From NCBI RefSeq assembly GCF_000237925.1, contig NC_031495.1, positions 11,766,460-11,830,459 of the forward strand: a stretch of 64,000 bases of DNA, given 5' to 3'. The stretch comes from Schistosoma mansoni (taxonomy: Eukaryota > Platyhelminthes > Trematoda > Strigeidida > Schistosomatidae). The notes below the pieces were generated by a model. It saw only the letters and a program-made list of their open reading frames with translations, made no database searches and was not told the origin of the DNA. Below are positions 36,115-49,252 of the stretch, piece by piece; position 1 is the first letter of the stretch; each line of letters begins with the position of its first letter. A program made the translations under genes and the position numbers.

Positions 36115-38100
36115 CTGAAAATAAATGTTTATCTTTTTATTTGTGACGGATTCAATGATAGTTTAGTTCACTGTATCATTGTTATGTTTCAGAGTTATTA
36201 TTAAAATAGAACTAATTATTAAATAGGAATAATATATTTGTAAAATCTCAGCGAATGAATTCGAAGTAAATCTAACGTTTCGCCTGGCAATCTGATCCAA
36301 GCTTTTTCAAGGAATTAATTCCTTGAATATATATTATTACTATTTAATGTCTTACATCAACTCGGCGCTCAAATACTGTGAAACTATTCTCTCTAAATTA
36401 GACGAAAGTTATATAGAACTAATAATTATTATGGTAATTGAAAAACTATTTTTCATTTGATTTTATAATGCATAACAGGTATCATTGATTTAATTGGAAT
36501 GTACTAAATCTACCTACAATTAATTGAACGATAACTCAATAGTGATCAAATTATATTTGCTTAGTTCTTTTTAATATTGATCATATCCCTATAAACTATG
36601 ATTGTTTACATTGTTGATATTCTTAAGAACACATTGTTAGCATATGCCTACGTTATTTCCCCCCCCCCTAAATACTTACAATTAAGAGGTAGACAGATTG
36701 ACAAATTAACAATTAGAAATATTTGGTGTTTTTAGTCACTTATCTGACATTCATGACATAAACATATTACTGTAAAAGTCTACTTTATATGGACCGAATA
36801 AGAGATATTCTATATCTTGGTATTTACAAATAAATTTGAGTAGAGAAGATTCCCTTGTTGTTAGTGAATGGCTGATGTATAAGAGATGAGAGCATCTTAT
36901 TTTGTGAGCTGAAGTTATTTAATCATAACAGTTGTCGAAAAATAAGTGATTGATGGTCACAAATTGTTCAAGGGATTACAATAGGTGTTATAGTCGGAAT
37001 ATAAAATGTCTTTGAACACAACTGCCTTAGAAAATGTACCAACCAACGAATCTCATAGCATATAATAGATCTTCCATACCTCTTCTGATTGGTAACACTA
37101 TTTCAGCAACAAACATAACATCAATCAGTGTTGACTAGATAACAACAAACAAGTTGATATCACTGTAGCAGCAGTGTACGAAAAAGAATAATAGTAATAC
37201 GTCTGTAACAATGTGATCTACTTGAGGCCCAAATATCCTACATTGGTTTCGATAGGTATTGAACCTTGGAACGGCAAACATTAGTAGCTTTTTCGTAGCT
37301 TTCCAGACCTGTGTAAACTATATGAGAACGTTGTGTAAATTATACACATTCCTACAAACTATTGACCTGGATATTTGCAAAGATTGAAATCTCTGAAAGA
37401 TTAAATGGCGACACGCAAGATAACTCATATTTTACAGAGAAGTCAATTTAAATGACACACATGAAGAGGTAAGCTTCAAATAATAACTACCTTTGAGTGC
37501 CTTCAATATTTCCAGTGGTAATATCTCAGTGCATGAATGAAAACTGGTCGTTTCATGGATTCTATTCAAAAGATTGTTGTATATAATTCATATACTCATA
37601 GTCAGTGTAAAATCATCAGCGAATTTCAGACTGTGTTTAACACGAAAAGATAAATCTTGAATTCAAGTAAAATATTTTCTAAGCTTAGGAAACTTAATGA
37701 TCATAACTCAAAGTGAAATTCTGAACTGTTAAGATTCAACGTGAATATGTAGTTTCAGGTAGCAGGATCAATTAACCAGAAATATCTACTGTTTACTTAC
37801 ATTAAACACAAAAAGAAAGATTTCATTTGATACAAAAAACCGATTCTGAATAAAACGAAAAACTTAGTCCAAACTGCAGAATTAGAATCAATAATAATTG
37901 GTAATCGAATGATAAAAAACTTACGGACTTCCGTTAGCAGTAGACCCTAATTTAAATCGAAATTCAATAATGTTCTGATGAAGAAAATGTGTGGAAATAT
38001 CATTCAAATATACAGACACTGGAATTACATTCACAGGTTATTCTATGAGCTAAACACACTAGACTTTTTTCCATCAAATCCTCAAAAATACCATGTACGT
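36115..38100. other. Gene-free AT-rich stretch
   Basis: It contains a poly(C) tract near 36660-36668. No gene was recognised. Possible GTAAG donors on the minus strand occur, but no micro-exon could be placed with confidence. Confidence 0.3.
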
Positions 38101-38109
38101 CTTTAATTT

Positions 38110-38202
38110 AATAGTTGAATTCATGGGTCGATTAAAGCTAGACCACCATAGAAAACCTGAAAGCACCGGTAAACTGTTTCTTCCTAGTATGGGACATCTG
38201 TA
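38110..38202 (-). repeat. Hammerhead SINE family 2 tail fragment
   Basis: The minus strand holds the tail (AATTCATGGGTCGATTAAAGC reversed) and a decayed ribozyme up to TATGGGACATC. It is truncated there. Confidence 0.65.
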
Positions 38203-39116
38203 ATTATTGATTACATCAGTTTCCTTAAACCTTTGAGTCATTTATTTTCCAGCATTACAAATATGACAATTAACTTTTCTGTTTGAGATATGTTTGAATT
38301 GAACCATTATAAATGCTAAGCATCTATAGGCTGTTAGAAAAAGCATACATTCTAAAGCAGTGGTAAATATTATTTAAAAAAAACTTAAATAGAAATACTG
38401 TAACCGTCGATATATTTCCTCCTTATCTATTCTTTAATAAAACAAGAGGCAATTAAATTGAAACCAATATATATTCAACATATGATAAATAGAGGAAATC
38501 GTAGCAGGTAGATTAGTAGAAAACTTCAACAAACTAGAACTGATGGTAAATAATTTTTCGAATATTCAGGATTTGAATCTCTGCTGTTGCATTACTACAT
38601 AATTAATGTCACGAAGTTTTTATTATAGAGAAATTCATAGTAGTGAATGCAAACATTTACTATTATTATTACTATTGAATATTTAGGAACATTATCATGG
38701 TACATTATTAAATTCAGTGAATAATTGTAAATTCCTGCCTAGTATTCACATCTTCGTAATACTGAATCTCATTTATTCATCAAAAGAATTGTGAATTTAT
38801 AAGGTAAACTTGTTCAGTTTAGCTATCAGTTAGAAACATGAAAATTCTGAATTTCATTTAAGAAGAAATTGTCAGTGTATACTACTCATCCTACAATGAA
38901 CAGTAATGACTAGAAATTCTATGATTCAACATGTTTTTAGTTGTTATTCAAATACTATACCAAGGTCTAAAAACGTTTCCAAAGATACACCACAGACACA
39001 ATATTTTAATTAACATCTACTTATGACTATTGATCACCAGTTCGTAAAATCATTAATATCTACTTTTTGAAAACTATTTTTTCCCTTACAAATCATTCAG
39101 CTTAGTTACTACTTAC

Positions 39117-39171
39117 CTTGTGAAATAATCAAACCCACAATACATAATATACCAATAAGGTAGATATTCAT
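39117..39171 (-). CDS. Signal-peptide first exon, micro-exon-gene-like
   Basis: The minus strand begins at an ATG (39169-39171) and encodes MNIYLIGILCIVGLIISQ, a compact signal peptide, then meets a consensus donor (CAAG|GTAAGTAG, GT at 39115-39116) in phase 1. Length (55 nt), content and phase match the opening exon of schistosome micro-exon genes, which encode small secreted proteins of eggs and oesophageal glands. The downstream exons would lie between about 33 and 39 kb on the minus strand, but none can be proven by eye. It shares layout and phase with the exon at 364-433 but little sequence. Without transcript data the gene remains a prediction. Confidence 0.5.
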
Positions 39172-39639
39172 ATTGTTGAATTTCAACTTCCGTCCTGTAT
39201 AATGGGCAATTCAAGAAATAAACGACTTTAATATAGTTTTATTTTTTTTTAGAAATGATTGTGTACACTAAATAACATTAAGTGTATTGTTGTTTGTTTT
39301 GTTTTTTCGAGTCAAATATCTTTTGTAAACATATGTAATTGTAAGATGATTATCGCGAATAAAATTGAAACCAAATGTAAAGGAAACGAATATTACAGTT
39401 AATAATGACAAAAGTTACAAGTTTACATTATTGAAAAAGTAAAGAAAAGTATTGGTTAAACAAAACAACAACAACAAAAAATGTAAAACAAACAAACTCG
39501 AATGTTTAGAAATAGGATGATGAAATGATAGAAATGGACTAGATAATTCTATTTGCATTAAAACTTAGTTCATTTTATGCTTTAATTTAGACATCATTAA
39601 ACTATCGCATAAATATAGAGATTGAGTAATGAATAGTAG

Positions 39640-39810
39640 TAAATGTTAGGTTTGTTTAGTCCATAGTCCTAATCGACAACACATAAATATTGGTACAAGG
39701 AAGCACCAGATATATATGCGCCGCACAAATCTCATTTGATTTGTGTGAGGGCTGTGATACTGCCCACGTGCCCAAACTGAAACAGGATTTACAAATATAG
39801 GTAACATATA
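39640..39810. repeat. Undetermined dispersed repeat (GGTACAAGGAAGCACC family)
   Basis: A GC-richer block with ACATAAATATTGGTACAAGG, GCGCCGCACAAATCTCATTTG and GTGCCCAAACTGAAACAGG. A related, shorter piece lies in intron 2 of the REI1-like gene at about 61655-61745. It is likely the end of a retroelement, but the family is not recognised. Confidence 0.5.
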
Positions 39811-42525
39811 CAGCTACATTTCGTTAATATATCATTGTTTAGACGCTCGAGCTTAATTGATTATATTCAGTCGTTTAATATACTAGTGATAACATTTTAT
39901 TTTATTGTGAAATTAACCTTTTGAGCGCGCCCTTATTAAAACATAACCGAGACAGAATAACATTGAATGATAATCAGTGATCGACTAATATAAATAAACG
40001 TTTACAGGTAAAAAGCTTAGTTCCATAATCCACATCACAGAGTTGACTTACCTGACCCGGCAAATCAAATATTAAATAAATTTTCGGATCTTTCTGTTTT
40101 AATGCTGCAATAACTCAATGCTGCGGCAACGCATGTGCTGTTTTGATACACTTTATTGAGTTTATTAGAGCTAAGCAGGAATGACATTGTTAGCAACTTA
40201 GTGTAAGGATCTGAGTCCCACAACAGATCAGACGCAGTTTCACTACCTTAGAGATTGTATCTTCAACTGTGAAACTAGGTGTTGTGCTTTTAAAACAATC
40301 AGAGATCATCAGTTCTCACTAGATTGAAGAAAAAACTTGATAACGCATGCCGAATAGCAAAAAAAAGCAATATCTGACAACTGCTTTCAATCAACTAACA
40401 TTAAAACCTGTTAAGTTACTAGTGATAAGAGTGTTCATAATAATTTGTCATGAGTTTGTGACTGTATATAAAACATCACCATAAGGTCGAGAATAGTTAG
40501 CTAAAAACAAAAGGCAGTGGTTATTTAATTTGTATGGAACTTATTTAATCAACAGCCAATATTTAGCTTATCAAACGGTGCTAAGCTAGCTGCGAATTCC
40601 TAGAGATAGGTGTTGCTATTTAAAGAAACACCTCCATCTCAGTGATATTCAAAAAATAAGGCCTTTTTGAAAGGTGGGATTGATACTTACTTTAATGTGA
40701 ATCGAATAGCTTAAAAATCGACCACAGCCAAATAGTCATCCGCTTTTTTTTACCTCCCCCTATATTTTGAATACATTATTACTCTCTGTCTTTGATCACA
40801 GCTTAACATCATTCTTCCCGTTTAAGTGTCAATACTTATCCACATAGATTTTAAAATTACTGATTGTCTAGTTTGCGTAAAATTGTACAAAATCTCATTT
40901 GGTCTATTGATGTTGCTTCTAGTTTACCTAAAGTTCAGAAAAGAAAGACAGCCACTGTTACTCATAACTTGTTGAGTTCACTTCATTACATGGTATTTAA
41001 TACAAACTCGTTAAATGAACATAATCGTTTATTCATTTTGGAATATAAGTGACTGTCAAATCTGTGACTTCTGTTCTATTGGTTAATTTGTGCTCATTTG
41101 TATGATTAGTGTGAATGTCCAAATATTTATTTATCTATCTGTTGATCGGCCCTTTTTCTATATTCATATATAAATACTTAAGACATACTGGTGACTAATT
41201 AACACTCTGAACAGTTTGTATTCACTTCCATACAATGCAGGTAAGACCAGTCAAATCAGGTCTTAGATTTGTCACTAGAATACGATTACTGGATATTCTA
41301 TTGCCAGTGTTATTTCTGTTCTAATACAATTGCTGATGATTCTGACTGCTTGTGCCAATATATTACAAATCAACTATAAAGATGTTTAAATCGGGTAATT
41401 ATCCGATACTACTATTATCCCAGTCTATTTATGTCCATTCAATCTAATTATACTATAGCCGTTTATTACTATTTTAATATGCCAGTAAGTTCAGTTACTG
41501 GAATATATATTCAAGAATATTTGCATTCTAGGTCTCACTTCATTCATTTGTCGTCGATCATCGATTATAAAGACAACAAACATAACGTACTATCAGGAAG
41601 CTCAGAATCGGTTCTTTGACAAAATAAACTGTATAAATTCAAATAGTAGATGGCTAATATATATCGATAAACCGAGAAAAAAAATAATCTAAAGAGACTG
41701 CAATTTACGGAAAGTCAATGTCTATTCGCTTCGGATTTACAGATGATGCATCATCACATCGTTTCTTTCGAGTCCATAGTTTTATTTTTATGAGGTCAAT
41801 TCAAACCATTTCAGACAATCATTAACTTGTATCTAAGTAACACAACGTAACCATTGAAACTCAACGCCATAGCTTTGCTACTACACTAATCTATGTTCCA
41901 CAACCTTTTATTGCTGATATTATTTAATTCCAACGTTTTATTATAATTTTTCATTTCGTTTAAGTCTTTGCTACATCATACTAATGTGTTCATATTAACT
42001 TCTATCCTAATTCATTTCTATTAGTATGTTAAATAGTAATTAGAATTTTGGTCTTAAAATATTACATTACAAGCAATTAATATGAGCCTAAATAAATAAA
42101 ATAAAAGTATTTCCACTAACTGATTATTTCTTTGTACTTAATTGTGCTCTTATTTAAGAATTCTAAATGTAATCCATTCATTTGTCTTCATCTAGTTCTA
42201 TCTGCTTTAAATAGCACTATCTTGGGAATTCTTAATTAGCACCTTGTTGTACTTTACTAATTAATAAAAACAACTGTGTATGTAATTGCTATGTTTAAGC
42301 AGTTTATACTGTCTATTATCAATATAATCTTATACATATTTATATCTCACTCACTGAAAAACTTTTGTAATGATTAGTAGGGTAAATAACTTTCTTTTAA
42401 TTTTAAATCTCACGCTACTATCATAAATTATCGACAGTTGAAATACAACAAAAGAAACATCTTCTTAGTCCCACTGCCTCGCTCATTGACCAAATAATAT
42501 ACATATTTAAAAATATTTTGCTTAT
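39811..42525. other. No supported gene; one possible exon at 40868-41052
   Basis: The plus strand has TATATAAAA at about 40466-40474. At 40868 a frame follows TTGTCTAG and reads LRKIVQNLIWSIDVASSL and on to a stop at 41050-41052. Its composition is protein-like (charged and polar residues, not AT-driven hydrophobics), so it might be a terminal exon. No family is recognised. The rest of the stretch shows nothing. Confidence 0.25.
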
Positions 42526-42527
42526 TT

Positions 42528-42968
42528 TCATAGTTGAAATCATGAGTCAATTGAAGCTAGACCACCATGGAAAACCTGGAAACACTGGACGGCCGTTTCG
42601 TCCTATTATGGGACTCCTCAGCAGTGCGCATCCACGATCCCGTCTCGCGAAATTCCAACCCAGGACCTACCAGTCTCGCGCCAGATCATTTAACCGATAG
42701 ACCACTGGGCAGGCATCCAACGGTGTTAATGTCTAACTTCAACCAATCCACGATGTTTGAGCAACCGTTCACTAATTGTCTTCAGTGAGTTGATATCTCT
42801 ACAACAGACTTGGTAGAACTCCACTGGTCACTGCTTCCCACTAGAAGTTAAGGAAATATCCCTTGAAGTCAGTCACTAGTGAGCATATGATTATAGATCA
42901 GAAGGGGTTTTGTGGATAATTTAGTATTTTCATAGTTGAAATCATGAGTCAATTGAAGCTAGACCACC
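42528..42968 (-). mobile_element. Long copy of tRNA-derived hammerhead SINE (family 2), minus
   Basis: On the minus strand: tail (42968-42905), leader (42900-42740, with CTCACTAGTGACTG), A box near 42700-42712, B-box region near 42655-42665 (reading GGTTGGAATTT, so decayed), hammerhead (42582-42629), tail again (42575-42528). Like 9345-9808, it has the tail directly repeated at both ends (GAAATCATGAGTCAATTGAAGC at 42536 and 42939). It is the best source for the family's consensus in this window. Confidence 0.85.
42582..42629 (-). ncRNA. Intact type I hammerhead ribozyme (family 2)
   Basis: Stem I CACTG/CAGTG, core CTGAGGA (42615-42621 reversed), stem II GTCC/GGAC, GAAAC, stem III ACG/CGT around a GC loop, cleavage after GTC (C at 42588). 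All invariant core positions fit; N7 is G, which is allowed. This is the best preserved ribozyme of the second family. Confidence 0.88.
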
Positions 42969-42969
42969 A

Positions 42970-44290
42970 CTTTGTTTAGTTTAAGGTTATTATATGCAAT
43001 ATTCGTTATCCTCCGGCTAATAACTTAATTAAATAAGTAGATTTTAAAAATATTCACTGACCCAACAACTGAAGCTTTGAGGATTCTGTGAAGTGCCGTA
43101 TCCGACTTTCCATGTCAAACTTAACATCTCTAACCAATGGTCAGGTGCTCACCACGAGAGTTGAAGGTTTTGGAACCGATTGAATGAAATAGTTGTCTAG
43201 CTCTTCTTAATTTTCAATTATACCTCCAACTCGTATCAGTCAGTGACAACATCATCTACAAATTAAGTCACTCTTCACAAAATCAGTTCAATAAAACTAA
43301 AAGTAAGAAGTGGTAAAGGTGATTTCGATATATTAATTAGTCATTCCTAGTGCTGTCCAATACGTTCTCTGGTAGTTACGAGTGGACTATCAGGTGATTC
43401 ATAATGAAGAGATTGAACACGCTTGACGGTATACTATATGAAGCGGTTCGAAATCTGGTGCATGACTAGGAAGGCCGAGTTGAAAAGTCATGTCACTGAT
43501 TCCCGCTCACATGTTATATGTTGTCGCGGATTTGTAATGTCGTTATTTATCAGCTAATCACAGCATTTTTCCGTCACATGTCAATTTTTGTAATATTTAT
43601 GCTTGTTACATGGCGTTTATTGCAGTCTATTGGTTGCCTGACGTAATTGTCGCTCGCAACCTGGGTGAATGTTTAGTCAGCCTAATTTGGTTATTTATAA
43701 CAATGCAAACTCAGGCAAGTGAAATTCACCATTTATCAAGTCAAAAATAGACCGAAATTGTAGTTTCAAGTAAAAACAAGCTGTAAAATAATTTACATAA
43801 GACTCACCTCTCTTATTATGGTAGTGATGAAATGGGTGTTTGTAGTTGTTTATAAATTGTAGATTGAAGCAATTGAGTGTCAAACTATTCATGAATATTG
43901 TAATGGTAATAAAAATCATTCTATGCGACGTTTCTAATGCGAGTTTGTTTTTCTATTGCAGGGCAACAAAGAGCCCTACGCGATCTGAACCAGCAGAACA
44001 ATGAATAAAACTATTTTGTAGTAAGTTTCCCCTTTTGTACTCGAACCGTGTCTTTCAATTTTAAAAATATATCTGTTGTGCCAGTACATCGTGTTCTTAC
44101 TTCAACGGCACTTACCGGTCCTGACTGTAGTGTTGTTGTTTCAGATCGCTCCTGCTCCCAAGTGAACGTCAATATATAACGTGCTACATTACGATATGAA
44201 CTATTAATATACAGCCGTAAACAGTTCTATCCATGATAATTATCATCGTTGTCAACTGGGCTGATATGTTATTACGTAATGTGAGAAAGA
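42970..44290. other. Gene-free stretch
   Basis: No gene was recognised. A GC-richer block (about 43505-44160) might be an old LTR, but no paired ends or family text confirm it. Confidence 0.3.
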
Positions 44291-44299
44291 AAAATTATG

Positions 44300-46570
44300 T
44301 CAGTAACAATTGATAGATTTTTCTGCCCGCTTTCTGAACTTATACAGGAATTTTGTAGAACATTACTGTAAGTGCTACATAAGTTAGCCAAATACTCTTC
44401 TAAAGTAAAGTGATGCGTGTTTGTTATGAGCATGGTAACTAAGACATGTCGTAGATAATACTAGTTTATGATGTCTCGAATAGGTTTAAAATATAAATTT
44501 CTGTCAACAGAATCCGAAATCACTGACCAAATCATAAACAAAGTTTTAATGCATGTTGACGAGTAATCTTTAAATAGTGCTTACCAGTTATTTCATTATT
44601 GTATGTAAACAGTGAACTGCTAACAGTATTATGAACTTTGCAAGTGGATTTTTCTCAAATTTTATATAACTAATTCAAGTTTGTGAGTCCCTTAATTTGG
44701 TGCCTGAAGTTTGTTCGTTAATACCAAATAACTAGATGAAATTCTAGGAAATGAAGAGCACTGTTTACAGCAAGTAAGACACTTATAGGTACATCCTATC
44801 AGTTGCTATTTCACTTACTTATTGAATTTGATACTGATAACGAGGTTTAATCGTGTGTTTCACGATTGATTTGTTGTTTTTCAGAATTGCATTAAGCAAG
44901 CTATCCATACGTTTTCTGTTGTACAACTTATGACTTCTGTCAACCAATTGAAAGGCTCAAATCTTTGTAATAATCAAGTCTATGCAGGTGAACAACTTGG
45001 CGAATTCCCGAATATGGAAGTTTATGAGGCGAAATAATTTACACATTGACGATAACTTTGTTTATTCATCTAATGAGTTATCTAAATATAATATAAATAT
45101 AACAATTGTACAGTTTTTTGCATTATAAATCTTGTTAGTATGTGTATAGTCTACTTCGGTACTAATACTACTTTGATAATAGACGTTGTCCGATAACGGT
45201 AAATTTATCGTTTGATTGCCTAGTCTGTAAGATCTTACGTGGAAATCGCATCACTATCTACAGACTCATCGTATCGTGACGACTAACAATAATACTTAGT
45301 ACTTCTGAAGAACACATTTATGCTAGGGATAGAATATATTTAATGTGAATATAAATAAGTTAAACATAATGAGCACGTCTGCAACAGAGTCATGCCATTC
45401 GATTGAATGAATGTCTCCACGTCCACCACTGCCGACCTTCTCCAAGTGTTACATGTCGAATAGACATCTTTTCAGTTATTATATGCTTGGCTCCGGAGAC
45501 CATGTGATTAAGAAAAAATGCCACTTCAATTATTCATCCGAATATACTGGTCGTTAATAGGACTGCACGACGAGAAATGTTTGAGAAATTGCAGTCTTAC
45601 CTAGTTACTGATGATTCTTAAGTAAAAATTGCTTACTTTCTTCTCCACCATTATGGCGAAGTGTTCACCATATTTTTCAACTATCTGTTGTTTGAGGATT
45701 TTTTGGGTTCTTTGAATCCGTATATACTCTTCACTTCGTCTCGGTAATGATGTTGTATTATAATGGAAGTTATGTGTGCTATTTATCTTCCATCGGCTGC
45801 ATGGTCTAAGAATGTGATGAGCTAATCAGTTTATTTATTTCGTAATTGATTATGCTTACCTGTAAGAGTTCGTCTTTTTACATATGCCAGTAGTAGATGA
45901 CGACAAGGATATCGACGAAACATAAATGTTCGACAATTGCACTCGCAAGTGCCTGCATCCACTTCATAATGCTTGTCACAGTCAATCATAAACAACCAGT
46001 CACCAATTTCGTATTCAATATTAACGAAACGCATTTTTTTCAGTTCCAATAAAACCTTCGTCTGTGCAAAAGGATTAAGTAGATTAATCAGCGGAAGCAA
46101 TCGTCTCGAGGCACTGCGCGTACAGCATCTGCTGGCTATTATCGTTTCCTCAACAGTTCTCCTTGTTGATGTTAGTGCATTCCACTGAAAAACCTTGTAC
46201 ATATACTTATGCAAGCTGTCGCTTTTGCGTGTTTTTCTTCGGTTGACGATTTAATGACTCTACACGACTGTTGTTGTTATCGAGCGTCGAAACAGTTCCA
46301 GTGAACGCTATGGCCTCCAAATTTTTACGAGGCATCCGGAATCTGTGAAGATAATGACACAGGTCAAGTTACGAAGCAACCAGAGAGCCAAATTGTACGC
46401 TACAAAGCAGAGAGTTAAATGAACGCTTTTCGCCCTGATTTCGCGAATTTACTACAGCAAAATACGACGTAAATACGAGAAAACTCGATATTCGTGCAAC
46501 CCAAATGACAACCAACATACCCTCAACAACTCAAATACGGAACGACCGCCTCTTGTCAGACCGTTCAAGG
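44300..46570 (-). mobile_element. Mutator-like (MULE) element remnant, copy 1
   Basis: The transposase end lies at 45831-46320 on the minus strand, with non-coding parts on both sides that recur in copy 2 (55780-57960). Shared landmarks include CATGGTAACT (44428 / 55853), the AAATGAAGAGCACTGTTTA-type block (44749 / 56186), the CTTCACTTCGTCTCGGTAAT block (45730 / 57207) and AACTCAAATACGGAACGACC (46531 / 57890). The two copies are very diverged (old). Terminal inverted repeats were not found by eye. Confidence 0.6.
45831..46320 (-). pseudogene. MULE transposase C-terminus with SWIM zinc finger
   Basis: The minus strand first reads NNNSRVESLNRQ (about 46290-46250). After a one-base shift, the frame at 46214-45831 reads HKYMYKVFQWNALTSTRRTV, the middle part, and the SWIM finger: CECNC followed by YPCRHLLLAYVKRRT, i.e. 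C-x-C...C-x-H. SWIM fingers follow the DDE domain in Mutator-like transposases, and the VESLNR motif is typical just before them. The DDE core itself is not visible. The shift and missing core make it a pseudogene. A host SWIM protein is an alternative, but the second decayed copy and flanking repeats favour a transposon. Confidence 0.65.
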
Positions 46571-46584
46571 TCGCTAAAACGAAA

Positions 46585-46985
46585 CTTAGGGCGGGTTTAC
46601 CGTGACGACTAGGAAAGATATTAAAGATGGTAAATTCACAGCTTATTTTCTGAAGTCCATTGGCAAAGAAGCTTACTACCTTCTAAGGAATCTGGCTTTT
46701 CCAGAGAAACCACTTTCATTGTCATATGAATCCCACAAGAAGTCACTGTTTACTCATGCTGTAGCTTTGAGTGCAGAGCAAGTTTCATAAAATGACGCAA
46801 CAAAATGATCAGAAAGTTAATAAATTTATACATGAACTACAGAAACAGGCCGCGTAGTGCGATTTCGGAGATCTATTAGTAACCCAACTTCGTGGTCAGT
46901 TGATTGCTGGTACAAATATTTCGAATTCACAAGCTCAAAAGTTACTTCCAAGGAATAAAAACAGCATGTATTAACTATGAGGTCG
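46585..46985 (+). mobile_element. LTR-retrotransposon gag-type fossil
   Basis: A plus-strand frame (46602-46790) with IGKEAYYLLRNLAFPEKP and SYESHKKSLFTH follows the pattern of Gag proteins of Ty3-like retrotransposons (a helix followed by a FPEKPxxxSYEEL-type phrase). Further gag-like text continues to about 46970. No LTRs or pol were recognised beside it. It is broken, with several breaks, and old. Confidence 0.5.
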
Positions 46986-46999
46986 TGAATGAGCTTGAT

Positions 47000-47655
47000 T
47001 TTCAGTCAGTGAAAATTTATAATACTTCGTCGTCGTGAAGAACTAAACTACCAGGGTCTTGTGGAGATAGGACTATTAAATCTTCTTTGTGAACAATTTT
47101 TGATAGTTTTTGCATTTATTTTGTGTATTTTCACATTTTGTACACTTATCACTAAACAATTGTTTTTGTTGTTTAAGTGTACGACCTTGAACACTTGTTA
47201 ACTGACTTCTGGTTTCGAATTCAAGATATCGCGACATTCTGACTGCTCCTCGATAAATACACTTTAGTACACACTTGACTGATTCTGTTATGTCTGTAGG
47301 TATCATAACTGAATTATTAGTTGACTATCATCTATATTTATAGACAATTGATACATCCCCTTCACATTCTACGTTGACAGACATACTGGAGCCATATATA
47401 TCTCATTGGGATTATTAATTATCCATAATTGTGGATCTTTGGGACCAAGCGCAACAGAACATGCAACAGCCAGCCAATCTAAGTAACATCCCTAAACTTT
47501 TATTTGTGTGTTAATGACTTATAAGTTGTTTATTGTTACATAAACTTTTGGACGTTATAACTTTGTTGCTATTTTTGGTTAATATACTTTTTGGTCCGCC
47601 ACAGTCAAACTTGTGTTTATTTAATAATGGTTTCTATTCTAGTGGAAATGTGAAA
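47000..47655. other. No supported gene
   Basis: An open frame on the minus strand (47076-47306) ends in lysine-rich text with CTKCENTQNKC but no recognised family. The rest is featureless. Confidence 0.3.
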
Positions 47656-47662
47656 AGTGACT

Positions 47663-49252
47663 TGTAGTGACCTACTTTTACGATGAGAACGTGATTGGTA
47701 TAATGGGAACAATTATCATTATAACCAATTGTACCAGTGACTGTTTTACTTTACCTGTTTGTTTAAGTGTACAAAACACACGCATTCTTTGGTTGTCTGG
47801 GACCTTGCACGAACTCACGTACGCTCAAGAGTTCCGCTTGTAAACTTTGGCACGATCTTGGTATCCTTTCGATACCACGAGGTCGCCAACAAATATATCT
47901 TATTACAACCGTCAACTTCCTTCTGGTTTTTGGCCAACCTAATACCTGGCACGTAATCTTTCTGCAGTGGTGATCATAATCAGTCGCTACTCGACGCCAA
48001 CTATATCTGATGACTCAAAATTGTGAACACGTTTCAACCTCTTGAAAATCTCCCAAAGAAGACTACCGCGATGAGTCTATTATTTATCTATCTATCCACT
48101 TTTGTTACACATTTTCGTATTGATTTTTTTCAATATGTGATATTCGGGCAACAACTCGATATGGTGGGTAACAATAAGAGTGGGACTAGTATAATAGACT
48201 CAGATGTACAGGCCATCAGTTTTCGACCTGTCTCCTTTACTCCCCACAATCCAGAAGTTTGGTTTGCGGCACTGGAATCTCAGTTTGAGATCCGCTGCAT
48301 AACGAATCAACGACAGAAATATGCTTACGCTCTGGAAACGCTACTAGGAGAATAAATTGCTGCTGTTCGTGAAGTTATCCTCAACCCGAAATTACCAAAC
48401 GTTTACTATCGTCTCAAGGAGGCGATTCTTAGACATTTCCTCCCTTCGACGGAGGAACGATTGAGGACTTTATAATAAACGCCACCCCATGGGTGATACT
48501 TAATCGAGTCATCATCTCATGCGCCTTCAGTCTTTCGCAGGACCGACGGCAGCAGGTTCCGAAATCGTTAAAGAATTATTGCTCGAATCCCTACCAGTAC
48601 ATATACAAACAACCACTACGGCTCTGCTCGAGAACAACCCACTTACCCAGGTGGCCCTTATAGCAAATAACATACTGACAAGAACTAGCATCCGAGACAA
48701 CTATATAGTTGCCTCAGAATCACATTCGAACGTCGTTCTCGACGCTAGTCACCGTTTGGCTCATGGTGATAGAGATCACAGTATTCATACCGATCTCAAT
48801 TTTCGAGACCGATCCAATATACCCGAACTCTACTTCCGCGCCAGGTCACGCACCCGCAAATCTGTAACTACACGCCCTAAGCAGGCATCGTCCAAGCCAC
48901 GCCAAAAGGCGTTTTCGGAAGCCAGTTCTGGTTGGTGCTGGTTCCACCCTGCCCTCCGGGCCGATGCTCGCGATTGTTAAGCCCCCTGTTCATACAAGGC
49001 GGGAAACTCACGAGCTGGGAAGTAACTGTGGCCGTACTCTCTGGCCCATCACCTCAAGCTTGCCGTTTATTTTATGTGCACGATTATCATACTAACGCTA
49101 GGTACCCAGTATATACAGGTGTCCAAGTTTCTGTCGTACCTATTGGTAACAGTAGGTCTCAAGCTATGAGGCTTCGACTACGCTCTGCGAATGGCTCAGT
49201 CATTCCTACATATGGTGCACGACAGCTTACGGTCAACCTGAGCAGCCGATAG
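47663..49252 (+). mobile_element. Boudicca-like Ty3/gypsy retrotransposon fossil (5' part)
   Basis: Parts in order: a 5' LTR of about 330-340 bp (47663 to about 48000, starting TGTAGTGACC); a gag-like region (48190-48900) with PEVWFAALESQFEIR; a WCWFHP zinc-knuckle-like phrase (48930-48970); and a protease-like region (49050-49250) with RLFYVHD, VSVVPI and RSANGSVIPTYG. This is the organisation and text of schistosome Boudicca. RT, integrase and the 3' LTR are not present, so it is a partial and broken copy with several breaks. A related solo LTR lies at 59564-59915. Divergence between these two LTRs suggests old insertions. Confidence 0.8.

Noticed and set aside
43505-44160. GC-richer block considered as an LTR.
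   Set aside because: No paired ends, target duplication or adjoining retroelement coding part could be seen.
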